A DNA stretch of 64,000 bases from Clostridium sp. AN503 (GTDB taxonomy: Bacteria > Bacillota > Clostridia > Lachnospirales > Lachnospiraceae). The stretch is taken from positions 496,001 to 560,000 of the forward strand of contig NZ_JBFDTP010000001.1 of NCBI RefSeq assembly GCF_040719375.1, read 5' to 3'. Below, piece after piece: positions 1-11,000 of this stretch (position 1 is the stretch's first letter; the number at the start of each line of letters is the position of its first letter). The notes beneath the pieces are model-generated. The model did not search any database. It saw only the letters and a list, made by a program, of their open reading frames with translations, and had not been told where the DNA came from. Made by a program: the position numbers and the translations under genes.

Positions 1-1929
1 GCCCTGCTCTGTCAGCTTGTAATAGCCATAATAGAACTCATTGAAACGGACAACGCCATCTTCCGAGGTGACTGTTGGCTGAACCTTGTAACTTTTGTAC
101 TCGTCAGCGCCGTCGCCCTGCGGCGCCATAACTACCGTATAATTGTCGTCTCCAGCATCACTAAAGCCGCCGGAACCGCGCCGGGAAACATCAAATGTTA
201 CGTCAAAGCCCGTCACCAGGTCGCCGTTCTGGTCCACTTTTTCAAAGGAACCGCTGCGGCGGATCGCCTCATTTGTGATCAGCCATGCGCCGCCTTCCTC
301 AGCGATCTGACTTTCAATCGGTTCTTCATTACCGTTTTCGTCTGTCCTGGTCAGTTTTATGGTGTATTTATCATGCCCGACCGTATCTTTCACTGCGGTC
401 ACATACACCCGGATCGGCGCCGCCTTCTCATATCCTTTCGGAGTCGTCTCCTTCAGGAGATAATATCTGCCCTCTTTCAACGGATCCAGATCAGCCAGCT
501 CCAGAATGCCTTCTTCATTGGTCGTCCCGGCATTCACCCGCTTGTTGTCCAGATACAATCCGAACTCTACGCCTGCAAGAGCCTGGTTGTTCTGACCAAG
601 CTTTTTCAGTTTCAGGTCGTTGGTCGTGTTCTGGTGACCATTTGGAGAGTTTTTGATCCCCGTATTGACATAATTCTTATCCTTCTCGATCAGGATCTCC
701 ACCGGTTTGCCGTCAACCGTCAAGGTATCATCCTTCGGGAACCGGGTCCCCTCCTCCGGGCAAATGATCACATACCATTCTTTCTCTGTCCTGTCATAGC
801 CCACCGGCGGAACGGCCTCCACCAGCTTATACATCTCATTGGCCCGCAGGAACATAAAGTTCAAAACGCCCCGGGCATTGGTGGTCCTGGTCTTTACAGA
901 GGAGGTCTCTCTCCAGTTCTTAAGCTCCGTGCGGTCTGCCCCGAGATCTGCCGTCATCCGGGTCAGTTTAAACTCCGCGCCCTTCAAAGCCAGCGCATCC
1001 GTAGTGTCACTGGACTTGACCAAGCGCAGGAAGAACATGCCTTCCGCCTGTGCATAATCCTCGATCCGGAAGTCGTCTGCCTTGCTGTCTGTGGCCTCCT
1101 CAGAGCTGTCCTTCCATCCATCGCCCTCCGCCGTGATCCGGTTGGTCATCTCTGATGCGACCGCATCATCCACCAGGACCGTGTCAAAGGTGATCTTTAA
1201 AACGCTGTTTCTGTAGTCCTCCGGTATCTGGAAGCTGAACCCGGATTCGTCCGCAGTGAGGTCTGTAAGCGCCGCCGCGCCATCATAAGGCTTGCGGTTC
1301 TTTACGATCATCTGCTCCGAGCCAGGAACCGGTTCGCCCTTCGCATCCAGAGTAACTGTATAGATATTGATGGATGCATCCACCAGTTCAAAGCAGTCCT
1401 CCACCTGGTCGCTTATCTTTACGCCCAGCATATCCGCGCCGGTCCGATTTACATAAGCAGTCCAGTTGAAGTATGCCGCCTCGACCTCCTGGGTCTGCAG
1501 CACATCATTTTCATCATAGTACTGATAACTATATGTTTCGTATCTGCCGCCTGTCTTGCCATGATAGCTTCCTTCCTTGACAAGAGGCTTCGGCACAGCC
1601 TCATTCTCCGCTGTCACCCATCCGGTATCAACCGGGCGGCCGTCGATGGAACCATCCAGTTTTGCACGGTTTACCAGCTTCGTAACACGGTTGCTCTTTA
1701 CCACCTCCCGGCGGAAATCCTCATCCAGGCTGGTGATAAAGGTGATCTCGTATTTGTGGTTGATCCGCTGTGCATTTCCTTCCTCATCTTTGAAGGTAAA
1801 TGTCAAAGTATCCTTGCTGTATGGTTTCCCGTTATCTGCCGGAGCCGCGCCTTCAGTCACCTGTACCTCGATCTGCATCCCGTCTTCAAATACAATCGTC
1901 CCGGCAGCTCCATTATCCGTCCCCGGAAT
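1..1929 (-). pseudogene. Downstream part of interrupted Cna-B adhesin (runs off left edge)
   Basis: The frame of the 948-residue adhesin gene at 1930-4776 continues beyond its TAG without any further stop for 643 codons, to the left end of the window. I checked every in-frame triplet from 1929 to 1. The translation is of the same type as the upstream part: isopeptide-forming adhesin domains followed by SpaA/Cna-B-like domains, with stretches such as VNTGIKNSPNGHQ, GAEFKLTRM and GVEFGLYLDNKRVNAG. No start codon with a good ribosome-binding site follows the TAG, so this part is probably untranslated unless the stop is read through or is a sequence error. The C-terminus, presumably with a sortase signal, lies outside the window. 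Confidence 0.75.
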
Positions 1930-4776
1930 CTAGGTTCCGTTCCAGGATGCAGCGCCGCTCACGCGGACCGCACCGGTCACAGCCCCCTCCCAGCTATGGG
2001 GGAAGGTCACGCCCAGCGGGAGATCATCCGTGATCACCGCATTGTCGATGGGAAGGCCCTTTTCATTGATCCGGATCTTCCACTGCACCGTATTGTTTTC
2101 ATAATCATAGAGATACTTCTCTCCGGCGCCGCCGGTAAACGGCTCTGCCGACTTTGCGATCAGAGTATGGGTGATCGGCTGTTTTGCCGTCACCTCGTGT
2201 CTCTCGATCGTCTGGTCACCGCTGGTCCCCCAGTACTCCGCCGTATTCTCAATGACAAGGCTGGACACCGCATAGTTCCGGTTTTCCACATAAGTCTGGA
2301 CCTGGAACTTGTAATAATCCTCCGCCTTCACCCCGTACAGATGGATCAGCAGGATCTGCTTTCCATCCGCCTCGGTTAACGTATAATAATTCTGAGCTGC
2401 ATATGCGGAAGGATCCGCAGCCGCAGCCGGCTCATAAGGCACAAGCAGGTCTTTACCGTTTGGCTCCGTATCGATCGTCCGATTCGCCGGAGAAGGCGGC
2501 AGAGTACGGTCATATCCGGTCAGCACAAGATCCTCGCCGTCCTTCACAACGCCCGCCCAGGAACTGTCGTCTGCAACCAGGGCGTCCTCGATCCACAGCT
2601 CATCCAGAGCCACGCCGGGGCGGTTCACTTCAAATTCCCAGGTGATCAGATTGGTCAGTTCATCATAGCGCACGCCTTCCTTGCCTACGGGCTTTACATC
2701 GATCTCATACTCTTTCTTGATGGTCACGCTGCCAAAGGGATCGCCGCTGCCGTCTCCGGTTCCAATCCCGGGGCCTTCGCCTTCATTCCATCTCCAGACT
2801 GCTTTTACCGAGTTCTCGATCTTCGTGCTGTAATTCAAACCATTCTCGTTGGCTTTGGTGATATCCGTATAATAAGTGATCCTGCTGTCGCCGTTGAGGT
2901 ACTGGTCCAGCGGGATCAGCATCACAGCCGCGCGCTTCGCCTCCTGCGCCCCATCCTCCGGGCCTTCCTGATCATCATACTCGTAAATGTAAACTTTTCC
3001 GTCCAGGTACCGTTCCCCAAGGATCGTCTGGATATCATCTATGGTAATATGCTCATGATCAATATGTTCCGCTCCGGCTGCCAGAAGCTCCTCCTGCGTC
3101 AGGACTTCCACCTCCAGGGTCTCCTTCTGCCCGTTCCGGATAATGGTGACCGGATAAGACGGGTCCTCCCAGATATAGTTATGAGTATTCCCAATGTCCT
3201 TCAGGCAATCGACCGCATAGAGCTGAACCCCATCGGAAAACTTCGTGCTGATATCGATATTCCACTGATACACCTTCCCATTTACATCCAGAGGCAGCCC
3301 TTCTTTTTCTAAGATGCTGCTCCAGTCCAGCCTCGGTTCCACCTTATTGGAGGTGGTCAGTGTGGTGACCTCGTCCTCGTCCTTAAGCACCGCCCGGTTG
3401 GGGAATACCTTGTGCAGCTCTCCCTTTGTGGCATACTCCCGCCAGCCCGCCTCGGACAGTCTGGTGTGAAAACGGACCCCAAAGGTCTGCACCACCGCGT
3501 CCTCCGTGTCGGTCTCCCCGTCCGCCCCCTCGATCTGGTAGAAAAAGCTCCGTCCATTCTCCTCCAGACAGGCCTCCCAACTGTCATAGCCGCCCAGCTC
3601 GCTGACGCTCAATTCTTCCCAGTGATAACCGTCATAGCTGATCTCCACCATATCCAGCAAAAGCCCGTCGGAAATGGTGTCTGAAATGTATTTGCCGATC
3701 AGGTTGCTGTCCGACGCCACGACCGTCCCGTCCGCAGCTGCCGCGCGGGTCCTCACCATATGGGACTGCACCGGGACCTCCAGGTCATAGATCAGATCCA
3801 TATCCCTGGAATCCGGCTCCATCTCCTCCTCGTCCTCATCGTATTCGTCCTCGTATGTATCCATAGCCAGGTTGGACCTGGTCGCTTTCAAGGTATTGCT
3901 GCCGGTCGCCACCGCCGCAGCCGCTTCCGCATTGGAGCTGCTGGCATATGCCATGACCGTATAAATGATCGCTGACGGGTCTTCCCCGGAAATATCCGCA
4001 AACTTCTCCATCTCATAGTTGGAATCTGTGGCGGTGGGAGTTCCTTCCCCGTTGACCGTGATCTCAATATCCACATTGCCTGCACCCGGCTGCGCATCTA
4101 CATCCGTCCCCGGCTCATAGCTCTCCAGCAGGCTGAGCTGGATCCCCTTATTGGCAATGATGTTGGTCCGGTTGTAGATCAGGTTGTTCAGAATGATCCT
4201 GAAGCGCGGTCCGTCCGCGGTGTTCTCGATCTCCCATGTTCCGATCTTATCACCCCTGGTGGTGACGATGTCCGAGTTGCTCTCCAGATACTCCCGGATC
4301 TTTGCCACGTCCAGAAGCCCCTCGTTGACCGTGCAGGTGAACTCCGGGTTCTTCAGGCCGCTCTGCCCCAGAAGATAGTTGTCATAGCTTCCGCCGAACT
4401 CCGTATAAAGGGCTTTATAGGCGTCATTGTGCTCAAAATCATAGGCGTCGATCAAAGTCCCGTTCTCAATATACTCAGCCAGCAGCTCATCCCGGTATTC
4501 ATCGTTCATACCAAAATAGAAATACAGAGAAAGGCTGTCTCCTCCGGAGCCGATCTTATCACCCACTTTTGCGCGGATATAGTCAAACGCAGCCTCAGGA
4601 TCGCCCTGAAGCACGATCACATTTGCATCATCCGCTTCCGGTACGGATGCAGCAAACGCAGGCTGTGCAGGTAACACAGCCTGTATGACCAGTATCGCGC
4701 ACAGCAACGCCGCCAGTCTGCGCTTCGCCCAGTCCTTTTTCTCCTGTGTCCACATACCTGCAAAAAATTCTTTCAT
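1930..4776 (-). CDS. Large surface adhesin, N-terminal part, ends at in-frame TAG
   Basis: The reading frame codes for 948 residues of a secreted surface protein. The N-terminus (MKEFFAGMWTQEKKDW then a hydrophobic stretch ending PAFAAS) is a signal peptide. The ATG at 4776 is preceded by AGGGAG about ten bases upstream. An upstream in-frame TTG at 4797 is less likely. The body carries beta-rich adhesin domains (for example VKPVGKEGVRYDELTN and AVITDDLPLGVTF), typical of fibrillar isopeptide adhesins. There is no membrane anchor before the TAG at 1930-1932, and the same frame stays open for at least 643 codons beyond it. The gene is therefore most likely one long adhesin gene cut by a point mutation; sequence error or readthrough are alternatives. 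As read, the product would be released rather than wall-anchored. Confidence 0.8.
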   Translation of the reverse strand: MKEFFAGMWTQEKKDWAKRRLAALLCAILVIQAVLPAQPAFAASVPEADDANVIVLQGDPEAAFDYIRAKVGDKIGSGGDSLSLYFYFGMNDEYRDELLAEYIENGTLIDAYDFEHNDAYKALYTEFGGSYDNYLLGQSGLKNPEFTCTVNEGLLDVAKIREYLESNSDIVTTRGDKIGTWEIENTADGPRFRIILNNLIYNRTNIIANKGIQLSLLESYEPGTDVDAQPGAGNVDIEITVNGEGTPTATDSNYEMEKFADISGEDPSAIIYTVMAYASSSNAEAAAAVATGSNTLKATRSNLAMDTYEDEYDEDEEEMEPDSRDMDLIYDLEVPVQSHMVRTRAAAADGTVVASDSNLIGKYISDTISDGLLLDMVEISYDGYHWEELSVSELGGYDSWEACLEENGRSFFYQIEGADGETDTEDAVVQTFGVRFHTRLSEAGWREYATKGELHKVFPNRAVLKDEDEVTTLTTSNKVEPRLDWSSILEKEGLPLDVNGKVYQWNIDISTKFSDGVQLYAVDCLKDIGNTHNYIWEDPSYPVTIIRNGQKETLEVEVLTQEELLAAGAEHIDHEHITIDDIQTILGERYLDGKVYIYEYDDQEGPEDGAQEAKRAAVMLIPLDQYLNGDSRITYYTDITKANENGLNYSTKIENSVKAVWRWNEGEGPGIGTGDGSGDPFGSVTIKKEYEIDVKPVGKEGVRYDELTNLITWEFEVNRPGVALDELWIEDALVADDSSWAGVVKDGEDLVLTGYDRTLPPSPANRTIDTEPNGKDLLVPYEPAAAADPSAYAAQNYYTLTEADGKQILLIHLYGVKAEDYYKFQVQTYVENRNYAVSSLVIENTAEYWGTSGDQTIERHEVTAKQPITHTLIAKSAEPFTGGAGEKYLYDYENNTVQWKIRINEKGLPIDNAVITDDLPLGVTFPHSWEGAVTGAVRVSGAASWNGT

Positions 4777-4995
4777 AGCGATACATCTCCCTCTCAATAT
4801 CTGGATTCATAATCTTTATGTAGGCCCTGCCGCAGGGGCAGACTTATCCCATATTTTATTCCATATTATAACATGCAGCGGTATCAAAACCGGTTACAAA
4901 CCTCGGAAAACGCCCCAAATCCGCTGCACGTTCTGCGCATTTTAAGCACAAATCTGCGCGCGCCTGTTCAGAGGCAGAGATATGTGCGCCGAACC

Positions 4996-5048
4996 AAAAA
5001 CAGCCATGAAACAGAGCTGCATCTGCGTCTGCCTCATGGCTTGTTTTT
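4996..5048 (-). terminator. Terminator after the giant adhesin gene
   Basis: AAAAACAGCCATGA pairs with TCATGGCTTGTTTTT (one bulged base) across a 24-base loop. On the minus strand the stem is followed by a T-rich tract. It lies 3 bases after the stop of the 3,648-residue adhesin gene and is A/T-flanked on both sides, so it could work in both directions. Confidence 0.7.
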
Positions 5049-5050
5049 AT

Positions 5051-8000
5051 CTATTCTTCGTCCTTCCGTCTGTACCTTGCAAGAAGCACAAGTCCTGCGG
5101 CAGAACCGATCAGCGCCGCTGCCAACAGCGCGATCGGGATACTGTTATCTCCTGTCCTGGGCAGCGCCAGCGGCACGCCTCCGTCATCAATGAAAATGAT
5201 CAGGTTTGCCAGCGGTACACCTTCCTCATCCAGGGTGACCAGCAGATATCTTCCCGAAGGCACATCTTGAAATCCACCTGTATAGGAACCATGGTACAAC
5301 GGCGCGCCATCCGGGTCACCAGGATCTCGTATCTCTACTGTAGTACCCTTCGGCACATCCGGTCTCCGGTCCGGGGTCGTCGGAATATCCGGCAGACCCG
5401 GGCTGTCCGGCGGCAATGTTGTGCTCTCCATGGGGGACTCAGATTCTGAGGGCAGGTCTCCCGCCGATGGCCCTGCGGGGGCCGTGGGAGTCCCCGGTCC
5501 TGCCGGTCCTGTGGGAGCTGTGGGGCTTGTGGGATCCTGCGGTGTATTATGGCCGCCTCCCCCGCCTCCGCCTCCGCTGGATTTCTTTCGGTTGACAAAT
5601 TCTGCCGTGGCAACGGCGCCTTCCACGATCACTCCGTTATCCCCGTTCTTACTGTCCAGGCTGTATCCGCTCTTTTCAAGTTCGGTCACCGTGTAGGTAC
5701 TTCCCGCTGGAATCCCGTCAATGCGGAAACGTTCTCCGCTGCGGACGGTCAATTCCTTTGTAAAGGTTTTGGTACCGGTCCTTGTCCCATCAACGGTCAA
5801 CTCCACCTGGAAACTGAAATCTGCGGCGGCCCCGATCTTTAGGGTCTTCGCTACCTCCAGAGAACCGGAGGCCAGCCTGTTGGTGATCTTTGTCTCGCCT
5901 GGTACCGCCAAAAAGTTCGGATGATGCTCATAAACGGCCTCATAGCCCGCAGCCCTTCCATGGTCCGTGCGATCGCCTCCGATCTCCGCCTCCACTGCGC
6001 GGTACTCGTATGGCTGGTTCTTCTTGTTATGGGTCGGCAGGCCGGTAAATTCCACCGTCCCCCAGCCGTCTGCCCTGTTCATGACAAATACTGCCTTTGA
6101 CTCCGGCAGGGTATCCCACGCAGCCGCATTTTTAAGCTTTCTCTGAAGCAGGATCTTGATGGTATTCGGGCGCATGCCGTACTCGTCGCCTCCATCCTCC
6201 CACTCTTTGCTCACTTTGAGGCTGGTGGTGTTCATCCTGTTGGCGATCATACCGCTCTCCGCATTGGAACCGGATGCCGTGGGGATGTAACCGTCTACCC
6301 CCAGCTCTCTGGCATAATAGCGGATTTCCTGCCCTTCATTCTGGTATTTGTACAGATCCGTCCAGGTATACGTCCACCTGCCGTCTGCATCCGGGACGAG
6401 AGTTACCGGGTCTCCCACGGCTTTTTCCACCCCCGCCAGGCTATCGGCGTTGTCCGCTTCAAGCATATAGAGCTGCACCTGGATGGAGTCCGGGCGAACC
6501 TCCTCTTTCCAGTCATCATCACCAAGCCAGAGCTTTTCGATGGTGTAGGTGGTCTTTGCCGGGCGGTGGGTGTTGGTTACCAGCAGCGGGGTGTCTTTTG
6601 AAGCTCCGTTATTGAGAGCCGTTTCCGAATCGGTTGTACTTCCAGTGTAAGAAGCCGTATAACCATCGAGATCCGTTACTTCCATCACTGTATAAGTGAT
6701 TCGGTCCCCCTCGCTGTCCTTCACCGGAAGGCCGGACCAGGATACGGGACCGTCTGCATATCTGCCGACCAGTTTATCCTGCTGTCCAACGGCAGGACTG
6801 CCGTCCGCCAGAAGCCTCAGGGTAATATCTTTTCTCAACCCATCCCGGTTCTCTTCGTCCTCCCATATCTTCCTGGCATAGATGGTCCGCGTATCCCAGG
6901 TGTTGGTGATCGTGACAGCCTGCGCGTTAGCCCCGCTGCCGCTGTCTGCCCCCACATCTCCTTTTACTCCTGCAGTCTCAAAACCCGTTCCATCAGCCGC
7001 TCCCGCATTCCCATTTCCATAGCTGCTGGTATATCCGGATATGGCTGATTCTTCTTTTACATAATAAGTGATCTTCTGGCCTCCGCCGCTGCAGACCGGA
7101 AGACCGGACCACTCCGCCATCCACTGCCCTGACGCTCCGACTGTTTTTTGCAGAGGATTTCCGGCTTGATCCGTGACCGGGACCGGCTTTGTATCGCCAG
7201 CCTTTTTCTGATACAATCCCAGAAGGACCGTATCCGGGCGACGGCTCAAAATACCGTCATCATCCCCGGCCCATTCCTTTAATGCCGAAACCTTCATGGT
7301 CTTTGGCGTGTAGGTATTCGTCACGGTTATCGTGACCACATGGTCCCGATCTCCCGCAGCTTCTCCCGCCACTCCGTTCCCCGGGCTGTAGGATGCGGTA
7401 TATGCTGAATCCCCCGGCAGGGTTTCAACTGCACGGTAATAGTACGTCTTACCCTCCGGGTTTTGTATTGGAAGGCCCTCCCACTCGGCAAACCAGAGGG
7501 CGTCTGCTCCTGAAGATCCGGTCTGTCCCGCCAGTGGTTTCTCTCCCATGGAAACCATTCTTGATGGTTCTGTTTCAGACTGGTCCAGGGTCTGGTACAG
7601 AGTAACGTTTATGTTGGAGGGTTGTGTTTCCCGTATGCCATCCTGATCATTCTGGTCCTCCCACTGTTTTTCCACCCGTATGGGGGCAGAGGTGTTCAAA
7701 GTGTTGGTGATCGTCTGGTCCGCCCCTGACGAGCCATCCCTGACATGGGATGTCACCCGGTATCCACCTGCGGTTTCCAGACCTGATGTACCGTCAGGAT
7801 TCCATTTTACCGGATACGATACAGCTCCCTCCCCATTTCCAAATATCATGGCTGTTTCCCGGATCTGGTAGGCGTACTGTTCTCCTTCCGCGTTCGTTTT
7901 CGGAAGGCCATCATACTTTAACTTAAAATCAGCGTTTCCAGCCAATGCCTCGCCATTCTTAAATCCATCCTTTGTAATGATGACAGGCGCAGCCATGGAT

Positions 8001-11000
8001 TGCGGGACCTTTTCATACTCTGACCGATCCCCGGATCTGCGGTACAGCTCAAACCGCACGGAATCTGGCCTGGTATGATAACGGTCATCGTTATCTGCCC
8101 ACTCCTTTTCTGCCTGCACAGATGTGGTGTCCAAGGTGTTCTTGAGAGAAACTTCACCACTATGGCTATCCGTAACAGATATGATTTCAGGTGTGAATTC
8201 CGTACCATCCCCCTCTGCAAACGGCTTATAGCCGGCTGCCGTCCCTGGCACGAATCTGCCGCCCTTCACTGTACCCTCTTTTACATAGTAAGTGTAGGGA
8301 ATCCCGCCTGAGGCATAGGGAAGATCATCAAATGTCACAGACGCCCAGCTTTCCATCGTATCCCCGGACTCAGGCGCGCGGAGCACCGCCATCTGGGCTT
8401 CTGGCTGACTGCCGTTTTCAGGCACGTTGTATGCCACCTCTTCTGCGCCGTCTATGCCGGCCTTACGCAGAAGCACTACGGAAACCGTTTCCGGACGTAC
8501 CTGCCATGCGTTATTCTGGTCGTCCCACTTTTTAGTGAAGGTTACCTGAATATCTGTGATCTGTCCATGTGTATTTCTAATCGTCCATACAGAACTGTCC
8601 GCATCTGGTTCCTTCACCACAGAAGTGTAAAACTTAGCTCCCTCTCCCTCCATAGTTTCTCTTATAAAATAAACCGCCTTTTTTGTTTCATCGACAGGCA
8701 TATGGGTCGGTAGATTCTCCCAGGTGACCGTGTTGGCACTGCGGCTTACCCCGGTTTTAGGATTTTTTTCTGCATCGTCAGGGGACTCCAGGATCTGCAC
8801 AGTATCCAGTTGTTCCGCCGTACTCTCCTCTGCCCCCTCAGCCATCCGCCACAGCTGCGCACAGGCTGTTATCTTACCGCGAAGTCCATCTACATCCTCA
8901 TCGTCGTCCCACTCTTTTTCAGCCGTAATATGGATTCCCGTATGTATTACGGTGTTTTTCAGCGTGGAGGAATACGGCCCGCTTCCATCAGCTTCCCCAC
9001 TATGTATATCGGCATTGCCATCATGTACATATCCAGCAGGCACAGCTTTCTCTACGGCGCGATACGCATATTCTCTTAAGGCCGGGGAAGTATCTGTTGT
9101 ATAACCGTATTGGGGCAGGTCTGTTATGGAAGCCGTCCATGTCTCTGCCGTCCTATCGCCGCTCACCTTCCATGTAACAGTTTCTCCCTCCACCTGATAA
9201 TCCGACCAGCCGGCAGAAGCTTCGTCTACCGCTTTCCGTTCTACTGTAAGCGTAATTTCCTCAGGTCTGGTCTGATACAGATTCTTAGAATCATCCCATG
9301 TCTTCGTTACATTCAGCCCTACTGTCTGGAGCTTGTTTGTGACCGTGAGCAGATTATTTCCACGATCCATTGCAGATACTGTAAGCGCGTTGGAATCACT
9401 GCCTTCCCCAAACAGCTTTTTCAGATTCTCATCTTTAATCGTTTCTTTGACAAAATAAGCGTACTCTGTGCCATTTGGCGCATATTTCGGAAAGCCCTTC
9501 ATCGGATCCTTTGGTTTAAAACAGAATCCCCACGGCGCCGAAGTATCCGTGCTGCCACTCGGTTCTGTCCACGCAAATTCTGCATCCACCATCTCCTCTG
9601 CATTCCTGCCAGTCTCACTGTTTACATACCGTCTGTATAGTTCCATCGTGATGCCAGCACGCGCCTCCAGCGTCAGCTTGTCCTGATGCTCCGTATAAGC
9701 CCATGCTTTTTGGCCTTTTATCTCGGTTACTTCCTCTGTTGACGGAACATAAGTATTTTCAATCGTCTTTTTCACAGACTGTTGATCCAGTGTAAACCGC
9801 TCAGCTTCAGGTGTTACCCACATGCCGGTGTCAGCTTCCTGAGCCGTCAGGCTGGATTGATATCCATTCAGCTTTGTTTCTTTTAAGTAATACTGATATG
9901 GCTGCATGGTTGGAGCCGTCTTTGGCAGCCGTTCAAAATAAACCGTGTTTTTCTCATCGGCGGACTGGCTGTATTTTACAGTTTTACCTTCTACTTTTTC
10001 TGCTGTATAAGGTATGGGAGTTGCCTTATCGCCCTCCCCCAGCTTTGTCATCATCCGCCAAAGTTCTACCGTGATAACCGGGCCTTCTTTATCCGGATCC
10101 GCCTGAATATCTGCCGGAACACCGGCCCAGCTTTTTACCATCTCAACCTGAAAGGACGTATCACCTGTATAAGTGTTTTTGATAATAAAACTTTTCTCAT
10201 CCGATGTTCTCTTATAGTAGCCCAGGCTTTCCAGGTCTTTGCCGTCGATTGTTTTTTCAGCCACATGGTAAGTCAGCTCCTGGCCGGTTGCCTCATCATA
10301 CTTGGGGAAACCTCCATCCTGCTCCGGCCCGGTAAATTGATATTCGTAGCTGTAGTTTTCACCCGGCAGGGTACAGGTATATACACTGCCGCTCTCTCCA
10401 GGCCGCTCTAAAACATTTGTATACGAAGCCGTATCATCATGCAGCGGCTTTACCTGTAATTCCAGCTTTAATTTAGGGAAATCGCCATTCTCCTGCTTTA
10501 GGCCGCCCATATTATCCCATATCTTTTTGCCTGTCACCTTTACGCTGTCCTCACGGATATTGACCACAGTTGCGGTATCATGAGGCATTGGATACCAGAA
10601 TACCTCATCTTTTGAAATACCCTTCAGCAACTCTGTGTCAGGCCCGATATTCTCCGGGGTTTCATCATAATAATAAGGCTTATACCGGCTGCTGTTGCCG
10701 TTCATCCCTTCACTCAGGTAATACGTATACTCCCTACCTTCCCCGTCGTAGCGCGGCGCAGAATCAAACACATACTTAAACCAGTTGTCTTTCTGAGCTT
10801 CATATCCACCCGGAGGAGCATAGCTGTCATCCTTGATGGCTTTGCCCGCTTCCGCTGCCGGTTCCAGAGTCTTTCCGCCATCCACGGAACGCATCAGCGA
10901 AAAATAGACATCTGCCCGCGGGCTTGTATTGGGACCATCATCCTTCCAGTATTTATAAATCTCGATGGTACGTTCCTGGCTCCGCTGATTTACGGCATGA

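Noticed and set aside
285..2379. Plus-strand frames across the left adhesin region, including one spanning the TAG
   Set aside because: The minus strand has a continuous adhesin-like translation on both sides of the TAG; the plus frames show no domain or start signal.
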